From: an uncultured Pseudomonadales bacterium
GTDB lineage: Bacteria > Pseudomonadota > Gammaproteobacteria > Pseudomonadales > Porticoccaceae
NCBI GenBank assembly: GCA_943788445.1
Contig: CALSQH010000004.1
Coordinates: 124,001 to 188,000, forward strand
Direction of reading: 5' to 3'
Length of the DNA stretch: 64,000 nt
Position numbers and translations under genes: made by a program. The notes under the pieces are model-generated. The model saw only the letters and a list, made by a program, of their open reading frames with translations, was not told the DNA's origin and did no database searches. This document shows positions 57,458 to 64,000 of the stretch, piece by piece. Every line of letters begins with the position of its first letter. Positions within the stretch are counted from its first letter, which is position 1.

Positions 57458-59053
57458 ATGGATGATACTGAAAAGTCACTACTGGATTATTTGGATATTC
57501 TGCGCCGGCGCAAGCTGTATATTATAGTCGCGTTTCCTGTGCTGCTTGCCCTAAGCGCGATCGTCACGTTTTTATTACCGCCTATCTATCAATCTGAAGG
57601 TGTTGTCCTGATCGAGAGTCAGGAAATTCCTCGAGACTTGGTGCGTTCCACCGTGACCAGTTATGCCGAACAGCAGATTCAGGTAATCAAGCAGCGTATT
57701 CTAACTACCTCACGTATTCTCGAGACCCTCGATAAATATAATGTTTATCAAGCTCAAAGAGCGACCAGTACGGTCTCTTTATTGGTCGAAAAATTCCGTA
57801 GTTCGGTTCTTGTTGAGATGATCAATGCCAATGTTATAGATCCAACTCGAGGCAGAGCGCAGCGAGCCAGCATTGCCTTTAAAGTTTCTTTTATGGATGA
57901 ATCACCAGATATAGCCCAAAAAGTGGCCAACGAACTAGTAACCATGTTCCTCGATGAAAATGTTAAAACCAGAACCAATAAAGCCGCAGAAACAGTCAGT
58001 TTTCTAAGTGATGAAGCCGATAAAATGCAAAAAACCGTGCAGGCTTTAGAAGAGCGGATCGCCAACTTCAAACTGGAATTTGGTGACAGCTTGCCAGAGC
58101 TTCTGCAATTCAACCTATCAATGATTAAAAATCTTGAAGAAAAGATCAAAACACGCCAGACCGAATCCGTCAGATTGGGTGATCAGGTGCATTATCTGAG
58201 CCTTGAACTTGCCAGCATGGACCCCTATGTGGCCAGCAGTGCAGGTGTGACAACACTGAGCAGCCCAGTCAGACTTGCACAGCTGAAAAATGAGCTAAAT
58301 AGTCTGAAAAATAAATACTCAGAATCCCATCCCGATATTAAGCGATTAGCACGAGAGATCGAAGGGCTAGAAAAAGAAGTCGCGGCTGATGCGCTGTTTC
58401 AACCGGAACAGAATATGGATGAAATCTCTAATCCGCTGTACCGACAGATAAAAATAAAAATTGATCTCACCGAGAAAGAACTCGCCCGAGCCAATATCGA
58501 AAGACAAGCCATGCAGGCGGAGGTAGCCGAGTATCACGACAGAGTCGCTCGCACCCATGAAGTGCAGCGCAGTTACGACGATATGACCCGTGATTACGAA
58601 AGCACCAAAAAGAAATACCAAGAATTGCGTGCCAAGCAATTCGAAGCCGATGTTGCGCAAAACCTTGAATCTGAAAACAAGGCCGAAAGCTTCACACTTA
58701 TTGAACCCCCATTACGCCCCACCGAATCCGTAAAGCCAAACCGCCCAAAGTTATTAATGATGGGACTGTTTCTCTCAGGCGCTATTAGTCTTGGCCTAGT
58801 ACTACTTGTTGAAATGCTAGATCCAGCGATCAGAAGTATTAAAGACATAACCCGCATCACCGGAGCAGAACCCCTAGCAGTTATCCCATTGATGTTGACC
58901 GCCGAAGACTACAGTAAGAAAGATAAATCCCATAAGCGGCTGTTGATAGCCGGAATACTGTTAACTCTAGTGATGTTAGCCATCGTTCACTACTTTGTCA
59001 TGAGCCTAGATATCGTCTGGTTTAAAGTCATGACTAAAATTAATATGCTGTAG
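57458..59053 (+). CDS. Wzc/GumC-like chain-length determinant protein
   Basis: A 531-residue inner-membrane protein with an N-terminal Wzz domain: LLDYLDILRRRKLYIIVAFP, TM1 at about 20-40, and IYQSEGVVLIES. A long periplasmic coiled coil (about 165-390) follows, then TM2 preceded by PPLRPTESVKPNRPKLLMMG, which contains the proline-rich motif of polysaccharide co-polymerases. A second hydrophobic segment lies near the C-terminus. It lacks its own kinase domain, which is supplied by the next gene. It sets polymer length and contacts the export channel. Confidence 0.93.
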   Translation: MDDTEKSLLDYLDILRRRKLYIIVAFPVLLALSAIVTFLLPPIYQSEGVVLIESQEIPRDLVRSTVTSYAEQQIQVIKQRILTTSRILETLDKYNVYQAQRATSTVSLLVEKFRSSVLVEMINANVIDPTRGRAQRASIAFKVSFMDESPDIAQKVANELVTMFLDENVKTRTNKAAETVSFLSDEADKMQKTVQALEERIANFKLEFGDSLPELLQFNLSMIKNLEEKIKTRQTESVRLGDQVHYLSLELASMDPYVASSAGVTTLSSPVRLAQLKNELNSLKNKYSESHPDIKRLAREIEGLEKEVAADALFQPEQNMDEISNPLYRQIKIKIDLTEKELARANIERQAMQAEVAEYHDRVARTHEVQRSYDDMTRDYESTKKKYQELRAKQFEADVAQNLESENKAESFTLIEPPLRPTESVKPNRPKLLMMGLFLSGAISLGLVLLVEMLDPAIRSIKDITRITGAEPLAVIPLMLTAEDYSKKDKSHKRLLIAGILLTLVMLAIVHYFVMSLDIVWFKVMTKINML

Positions 59054-59062
59054 GTAACCACT

Positions 59063-59860
59063 ATGTCTCGTATTCACAAGGCGCTGCAAAAGGCCAGAGA
59101 GAAACGCCAAGAGCAAAAGAGCTCAATGGGGAAAGCGTCACCCCTTGAAAAGATTGTCTATACCTCTAGCCAAGTGGTTCCAGTCTGCCATCAATTACTA
59201 GAGAAAAACCTAGTTGTATCGCGTTCATCCAATGACCCCCGCTCGCAGCTATTCAGAACCTTGCGCACCACGATTATCAAACAGATGCGTGCCAATAATT
59301 GGCGCAGTATCGGAGTAATATCACCCTCACCTGGTGAAGGGAAATCCCTAGTGGCAAGTAATTTGGCGGCTGCTATTGCTATGGAAGTGAATTACACCGC
59401 GTTACTTGTTGATATGGATCTACGCCATCCAGGTATTAAAGATTACTTCGCCATTGAGCCAAAACTGGGGCTAAGCGATTATTTAAAAGGCGATGCAGAA
59501 ATCGCCGATCTGTTGGTCAACCCAGGAGTAGACCGTTTACTGCTGTTGCCCGGTGTCAGGAGCGTAGAAAATTCCTCCGAGCTAATATCAAGCCCGAGAA
59601 TGGTCGCGCTATTTAATGAAGTCACCCAGCGCTATAAATCGCGAATTGTTATCTATGATATGCCAGCCATTTTGCCTCGGGATGACGTACTTACCGCACT
59701 AAATCATGTGGACTGTTTTTTGATGGTAATCGAAGAGGGACACAACTCAGAAGCCGATATCAGAAAAGCCATACAGACCATGCAAAACGCCAATATTGTT
59801 GGCACCGTGGTCAATAAATCACAGTCAATCGAAGCCGGATATATGCCGTCGTTAGTATAA
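59063..59860 (+). CDS. EPS-locus tyrosine autokinase (BY-kinase)
   Basis: A 265-residue cytoplasmic BY-kinase with Walker A SPSPGEGKSLVASNLAAAIA, Walker A-prime LLVDMDLRHPGI and Walker B IVIYDMPAIL. The N-terminus MSRIHKALQKAREKRQEQKS matches the exosortase-associated autokinase family (TIGR03018 type). It partners the Wzc-like protein 10 bp upstream. The C-terminus has few tyrosines (ending EAGYMPSLV), so autophosphorylation sites may be few or elsewhere. Confidence 0.92.
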   Translation: MSRIHKALQKAREKRQEQKSSMGKASPLEKIVYTSSQVVPVCHQLLEKNLVVSRSSNDPRSQLFRTLRTTIIKQMRANNWRSIGVISPSPGEGKSLVASNLAAAIAMEVNYTALLVDMDLRHPGIKDYFAIEPKLGLSDYLKGDAEIADLLVNPGVDRLLLLPGVRSVENSSELISSPRMVALFNEVTQRYKSRIVIYDMPAILPRDDVLTALNHVDCFLMVIEEGHNSEADIRKAIQTMQNANIVGTVVNKSQSIEAGYMPSLV

Positions 59861-59896
59861 GACTGCGCCGCACAGACATTCAGGGATTGAATAAAT

Positions 59897-60820
59897 ATGT
59901 ACAAAGAGTTTTTTCACTTAAAAGAAAAACCGTTTAGTCTGAACCCAGACCCAGAGTTTCTCTACCTCAGTAAAAACCATATTCGCGCCCAAACCATGCT
60001 CGAATACGGCTTTCACAGTCAAGCAGGCTTTACCGTCATTACCGGTGATATCGGCGCAGGCAAAACAACATTGGTCAACTATCTGCTCGCCCAAGAAGGG
60101 GACGAAGTAGTGATTGGTGTGATTAATAACACCCACGAATCTTTTGGAAACCTAATGACTTGGGTGTTGGATGCCTTTGATCTCGAAGAGCCCAATCCTG
60201 AAAATGCCAAAAAACTGCGTAAATTCACCGAATTTGTCATGGATCAGTACTCTGATGGCAAGCGCGTACTGTTGGTGATTGACGAAGCCCAAAATCTTTC
60301 CGAAGAGACCTTGGAAGAATTGCGGCTTATCTCCAATATCAATATTTCCAACGACGTATTCTTGCAGCTAATACTCATTGGTCAGCCTGAATTGATTGAA
60401 AAACTTAATAATCCACGGCTAACCCAGTTTGCCCAGCGAATCGGAGTAGATTTCAATCTACGCCCCATGGACTACGTGGATACGGGTAAATACATCCTAC
60501 ACCGCCTAAAGGTCGCAGGAAGCCCCAAATCAATATTCACCACCGATGCGATTGCAGCGATATTTTGCTTTTCAGAGGGCGTGCCAAGGCGTATTAATAC
60601 TCTCTGTGATATGGCCTTGGTTTATGCCTTTGCTGATGAGCGCAAAAGTATCAATGCGAGTTTGATTATGGACGTGATTAGAGATCGCAATCTATCTGCG
60701 GTGATTAGGCCGACTAAGACCCAGGCCAAAGAAGTCGAGGAGGTTGCTCATTGGCTGGAAGAGGCTAAGGGTGTGAAGATAAAAGAGATGCTTCCTGAGT
60801 TGGATGGGGTCGAGAGTTAA
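59897..60820 (+). CDS. ExeA-like AAA ATPase of the EPS/PEP-CTERM locus
   Basis: A 307-residue ATPase that begins MYKEFFHLKEKPFSLNPDPE, as do the TIGR03015 (secretion ATPase, PEP-CTERM locus) and ExeA families. Walker A is TGDIGAGKTTLVNYLL, Walker B is VLLVIDEAQNLSEETL, and a sensor/arginine region is TQFAQRIGVDFNLRP. It probably powers or controls assembly of the polysaccharide system; its precise role is not known. It closes the core set of five co-directional EPS export genes. Confidence 0.9.
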   Translation: MYKEFFHLKEKPFSLNPDPEFLYLSKNHIRAQTMLEYGFHSQAGFTVITGDIGAGKTTLVNYLLAQEGDEVVIGVINNTHESFGNLMTWVLDAFDLEEPNPENAKKLRKFTEFVMDQYSDGKRVLLVIDEAQNLSEETLEELRLISNINISNDVFLQLILIGQPELIEKLNNPRLTQFAQRIGVDFNLRPMDYVDTGKYILHRLKVAGSPKSIFTTDAIAAIFCFSEGVPRRINTLCDMALVYAFADERKSINASLIMDVIRDRNLSAVIRPTKTQAKEVEEVAHWLEEAKGVKIKEMLPELDGVES

Positions 60821-60828
60821 AAAAATTT

Positions 60829-61917
60829 ATGCCTGAGCCGCAAAAAAGTATTAACGGATTAAATGTTTTCGGAGACATCCCCTCTTTAAATGGAATAAGA
60901 GCATTGGCTGTAATCCTTGTTCTAATCTCTCATTCAGGGTTTGGAGATATTGTCCCAGGAGGCTTTGGTGTTACAGTCTTTTTCTTCTTGAGCGGTTACT
61001 TAATTACAACCTTATTACTTAAAGAATTTTTAAATAAAAAGCATCTTGATATAAAAAAATTCTATATCAGAAGGTTTCTGCGTTTAACACCCCCTCTACT
61101 TATTACTCTTGCGGTTACCTATCTTGCTGTGTTTATAGAGCTCGCTGATGGCGGAGCAACATTCTATGGGTTTATGGCACAGCTGTTTTATTTTGCAAAT
61201 TACTACGGCATTTATTTTGAGCAGGCTAACAGTATTCCTACTGGAACGGGCGTGCTTTGGTCTCTTGCGGTTGAAGAGCATTTCTATTTCGTCTATCCGT
61301 TACTATTATCGCTTTTGTTGAGGTTAAAAAATCAATCAGGACTAGCCCTGTCGTTATCATTAATATGTTTGATTCTCTTGGCATGGAGGTTACATCTTGT
61401 TCTTGACCCAGATTTTTTTGAAGAGCGAATATACTATGCAACAGACACTCGTATTGACTCTATTTTGTTTGGATGTGTGTTAGCAGTTGGCTTTAATCCG
61501 ATCCGATTCAGTGGCAATAATAATGAGCTAAGATTTAGGCATTGGTTGGTTATAATTTCGGCAGTCTCTGTACTCATATTCACCTTTATGTATCGAGATA
61601 TTATATTCAGGCAAACGCTGCGCTATACCCTGCAAGGCTTGGCTTTGATACCCTTGTTTTACTTGGCTATTAGTCGCTACAAGCATTGGCTTTTTAGCTT
61701 TCTCAGCACTTCACTGGTTCAAAAAATAGGTATCTACTCGTACTCTATTTACCTGATCCACTTCTTTGTTATTAACCTGCTGTTGAAGTTGACTAACCAA
61801 GAAATTATGCCTTTTTATCTGCTGATCAGCTCGATGGGCATTAGCACTTTGTATGCCTTTTTAGTGCATAGATATATTGAAAGACACTTCTATAAAATTA
61901 GAAAAAAATTCGTATAA
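60829..61917 (+). CDS. Acyltransferase 3 family membrane protein
   Basis: A 362-residue inner-membrane O-acyltransferase (OatA/OafA type). The N-terminus SLNGIRALAVILVLISHSGF carries the essential R and H residues. FFFLSGYLITTLLLKEFLNK and RRFLRLTPPLLITLAVTYLA follow, and about ten membrane segments in all. It has no C-terminal SGNH domain, but an SGNH-like protein is encoded 11 bp downstream, so the two may work as a split acetyltransferase that decorates the polysaccharide. The DNA from here on is more AT-rich than the preceding EPS genes. Confidence 0.9.
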   Translation: MPEPQKSINGLNVFGDIPSLNGIRALAVILVLISHSGFGDIVPGGFGVTVFFFLSGYLITTLLLKEFLNKKHLDIKKFYIRRFLRLTPPLLITLAVTYLAVFIELADGGATFYGFMAQLFYFANYYGIYFEQANSIPTGTGVLWSLAVEEHFYFVYPLLLSLLLRLKNQSGLALSLSLICLILLAWRLHLVLDPDFFEERIYYATDTRIDSILFGCVLAVGFNPIRFSGNNNELRFRHWLVIISAVSVLIFTFMYRDIIFRQTLRYTLQGLALIPLFYLAISRYKHWLFSFLSTSLVQKIGIYSYSIYLIHFFVINLLLKLTNQEIMPFYLLISSMGISTLYAFLVHRYIERHFYKIRKKFV

Positions 61918-61928
61918 AAAGGATTCTT

Positions 61929-62846
61929 ATGGCCCAGTCATCTCTAGTAAAGAGAAGTATTAAAGGTTTAGTAATATTCGCGAGTCTAGCGATACTGGCA
62001 AATGTGATTTTCCACCTTGTAGGGTTTGGTCAGGCCCCTTTGGTGGTACTTGACGAAGACATCGAGTATTACCTAAAACCACAGATGTCCTATCAACGTT
62101 TTGGCAATGACATTAGCGTCAACCGATATGGCATGCGCAGTGTCGATTTTGATCGAGAGAAGCAACAGCCGTTCTATGCAGTAATAGGTGACAGCGTTAT
62201 TTATGGAGAACATACCCTAGACCAAACGCAAACCTTGGCATTTATCCTTAATAATCAGTTGAAATATGAGCGGCAAGATGAATCTATTGTTGTAGGCAGT
62301 ATTGCCGCATCCAGTTGGGGGCCTGGCAATATGTTGGCATTCTATGAAAGGTTCGGCCCTTTTGTAGGTAATACAGCATTTTTAGTCCTCTCGTCCCATG
62401 ATCGATCTGATATTCCGTATATGACTAGAAGGTTAACGCCTTATAGAGTGGTGGAGCCTACCTCTGCACTGCATGATTTTTTACAAAGTGCAGGTGAACG
62501 CCTCGAAGATAAGGTAAGAGGTGATGTAATAAAGCTTCCTTTTAAAAAGCGCCTATCACTGTCAGAAGCTAGTCTTGTCAGCTTGATTGAATTGCTGAAA
62601 CGGGACTATGCTCAAGTTGTAATGGTATTCCACGCAACCAAAAAAGAAGCCATTAATGGTGCTGCTAAGGGTGAAACCTATTATGCAGCTATTGCAAAAA
62701 AACATAATGTTGAATTCTTTAGTACGCTGCATTTTTACAAAGCGTTATATAAGGAAGGAATTGAGTCTCATAGCGATAGCATCCATCTCTCATGGCAAGG
62801 TAATCAGCAGTTAAGTAAAAAACTATCTGAGCTAATCGCTGATTAG
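61929..62846 (+). CDS. SGNH-hydrolase-like protein with N-terminal anchor
   Basis: A 305-residue protein with one N-terminal membrane segment (GLVIFASLAILANVIFHLVG) and a periplasmic domain. Features fit the SGNH fold: the block I-like AVIGDSVIYGE, an asparagine/glycine-containing SSWGPGNMLAFYE, and the final DSIHLSWQGNQQ, where D and H would be catalytic. With the acyltransferase 3 gene upstream it may transfer acetyl groups to the polymer, as AlgX/AlgJ-type proteins do. The assignment is from motif shape only. The stop overlaps the convergent ligase gene's stop by three bases. Confidence 0.7.
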   Translation: MAQSSLVKRSIKGLVIFASLAILANVIFHLVGFGQAPLVVLDEDIEYYLKPQMSYQRFGNDISVNRYGMRSVDFDREKQQPFYAVIGDSVIYGEHTLDQTQTLAFILNNQLKYERQDESIVVGSIAASSWGPGNMLAFYERFGPFVGNTAFLVLSSHDRSDIPYMTRRLTPYRVVEPTSALHDFLQSAGERLEDKVRGDVIKLPFKKRLSLSEASLVSLIELLKRDYAQVVMVFHATKKEAINGAAKGETYYAAIAKKHNVEFFSTLHFYKALYKEGIESHSDSIHLSWQGNQQLSKKLSELIAD

Positions 62847-64000
62847 ACTGGAATTAGGCTTTGCCTTTGTTTTTCTATGGTTGTGTTACAGAGTCTTATA
62901 TAGGCTGAGCACAAGCCAGCAATAAGCCAATAGAATATCGGAATATAGTTAATCGAACTTACAGTGAATATGATAAATAAGACGGCACCTAGTATGGCGT
63001 AGAGCGATCTGCCAATATTAATAAGATCTTCCTGTTCAGCAGGCAATGAGCGTACTTTCTTCAGAACAGTAAAAAATAATCCGAGAAATATAAACAAGAA
63101 TAGCCCCAATCCGACAATGCCGTAGCTTAGTCCGATATCTATGTAGGAATTAACAACATCGATAATTCCCTGTCCTTGACGCATAGCTTCCATTTCTGAT
63201 GATTCACGATAATTAGCCAATCCAAATAGTGGGTTTTTCTGGAACAGAACCTGTGCTTGCTCAAGTAACTGAATGCGGTATTCGACAGTGGATGCTTCGT
63301 GAGTATCTGAAGAGCCTACAAAGGGCAGCATTGAAATGAGTTTTTCACCAAAGCTAGTCATACTTAAGACTATTACGGCAACTGCAGACCCAAATGTAAA
63401 TTTTGAAAAATTTCCAAATCTATTTGGTCCGGACCAAATATACAGTATTGCCATGACAAAGGCTCCGAGCCAAGGCCCTCGTGCCTTAGTGAAATAGAGT
63501 GCGACTAAAAACACGATAAAAATAAGCTTTATTAGGTTTTTTTTGTCGCTGTATTTCTGCAGGAAGAGCAATAGACCTAAGCCGATGACCATCATATAGC
63601 CAAATACAATGGGACTTGCAAAAAGAGCGCTAGCCCGTAATGAATCACCGCGTAATCCATAGCGTAGAAAACTATCTTCCCCTAAAACATTTACGAACGC
63701 TGAAGAGTAAAGTTTCCAATATTTCAAACTTTCAAAACAGCCTATCAATGCTAAAGGTGCTAAACATAAAGTCAGTGTAAATAGGCATTTTTTTAGGGAA
63801 TCAATATTGTGTATTGTTTTACTAATAACTAGAAATGGGAAAAGTATGCTTATAAAGTAAGTAACGAATAATCGAAGTGAATTAGTCATCGTATTGTCGC
63901 GTGAATCCAATACAGAGATAGCAATAACATAGGCGATGACAGCGCCGTAGAAAGGGTAGATGGATACTGGTCGAGTTTTTCTCCTTCGAGCCTCAGGCCA
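62843..64000 (-). CDS. O-antigen ligase/polymerase-type (Wzy_C) protein, 5' end cut by window edge
   Basis: The frame stays open to base 64000 (upstream residues RPVSIYPFYGAVIAYVIAIS), so the gene begins beyond the window; 385 residues are visible. It has about nine membrane segments and the Wzy_C periplasmic region: TEARGPWLGAFVMAI in part (residues KARGPWLG), YRIQLLEQAQVLFQKNPLFG, then VNSYIDIGLSYGIVGLGLFL. Such proteins polymerise EPS repeat units or ligate O-antigen. It is convergent with the SGNH-like gene, and its DNA is AT-rich. In exosortase-type EPS loci a polymerase of this class is expected. Confidence 0.87.
   Translation of the reverse strand, partial: WPEARRRKTRPVSIYPFYGAVIAYVIAISVLDSRDNTMTNSLRLFVTYFISILFPFLVISKTIHNIDSLKKCLFTLTLCLAPLALIGCFESLKYWKLYSSAFVNVLGEDSFLRYGLRGDSLRASALFASPIVFGYMMVIGLGLLLFLQKYSDKKNLIKLIFIVFLVALYFTKARGPWLGAFVMAILYIWSGPNRFGNFSKFTFGSAVAVIVLSMTSFGEKLISMLPFVGSSDTHEASTVEYRIQLLEQAQVLFQKNPLFGLANYRESSEMEAMRQGQGIIDVVNSYIDIGLSYGIVGLGLFLFIFLGLFFTVLKKVRSLPAEQEDLINIGRSLYAILGAVLFIIFTVSSINYIPIFYWLIAGLCSAYIRLCNTTIEKQRQSLIPV

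Overview
The window reads as chromosomal DNA of a free-living, probably marine gammaproteobacterium. The evidence is the gene order (glmM-tpiA-secG-tRNA-Leu, then tRNA-fMet-rimP-nusA-infB-rbfA-truB-rpsO-pnp; grpE-dnaK-dnaJ-dapB-carAB-greA; ffh, rpsP-rimM-trmD-rplS), the closeness of the proteins to gammaproteobacterial versions, moderate GC content, and the combination of a TonB receptor, beta-propeller phytase, VPLPA-type sorting signal and exosortase-type EPS locus. A Cellvibrionales/Porticoccaceae-like (SAR92-like) origin is a guess from style, not a measurement.

Layout. 1-2339: 3' part of glmM (cut by the left edge), tpiA, secG. 2340-2745: tRNA-Leu(GAG) preceded by a 125-bp direct duplication that carries a 24-nt relic of the tRNA 5' end. 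2664-8048: a 5.4-kb integrated element bounded by a 37/38-bp repeat of the tRNA 3' end, with a wrecked P4-type integrase, an AlpA-like regulator, several unrecognised genes, two secreted proteins and an HTH protein. 8149-15160: a block whose theme looks like phosphate scavenging and envelope lipid change (TonB receptor, beta-propeller phytase, MJ1255-type glycosyltransferase, PAP2 phosphatase, PlsC/GNAT acyltransferase), with two PhoB-box-like promoters of identical geometry. Three of these genes are broken. 15332-16735: djlA-like gene, tRNA-fMet with a good promoter, and tandem partial copies of its 3' half. Compared with the usual secG-leuU-metY-rimP order, about 13.5 kb has been inserted between the two tRNAs.

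16754-25500: the rimP to pnp translation/RNA operon. 25577-26065: a non-coding nested palindrome. 26098-32758: recN (one-base frameshift), then grpE-dnaK-dnaJ with sigma-32-type promoters, and dapB. 32807-37888: carAB and greA, behind a leader with a terminator-like hairpin. 37940-38046: copies of the same short repeat that caps the nested palindrome. 38063-40172: argF and argD. 40351-42912: an iron-type operon (porin, flavinylated FMN-binding protein, PepSY membrane protein) beside an excellent Fur-box palindrome. 43205-49361: redox genes (grxD, peroxiredoxin), an outer-membrane protein, two Nudix hydrolases, gamma carbonic anhydrase, a DUF1289 protein, a CBS-domain membrane protein and a YpjD-like protein. 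49479-53197: ffh and the rpsP-rimM-trmD-rplS operon.

53446-64000: an exopolysaccharide locus of the exosortase-associated type. It begins with a VPLPA-CTERM secreted protein, followed by initiating sugar transferase, short OPX export protein, beta-barrel, Wzc-like chain-length protein, tyrosine autokinase, ExeA-like ATPase, acyltransferase 3, SGNH-like protein and a convergent O-antigen-ligase-type protein cut by the right edge. No exosortase gene lies inside the window.

Single-base frameshifts in recN, the TonB receptor and the PAP2 gene may be real or sequencing errors; the integrase and the PlsC/GNAT gene look truly decayed.
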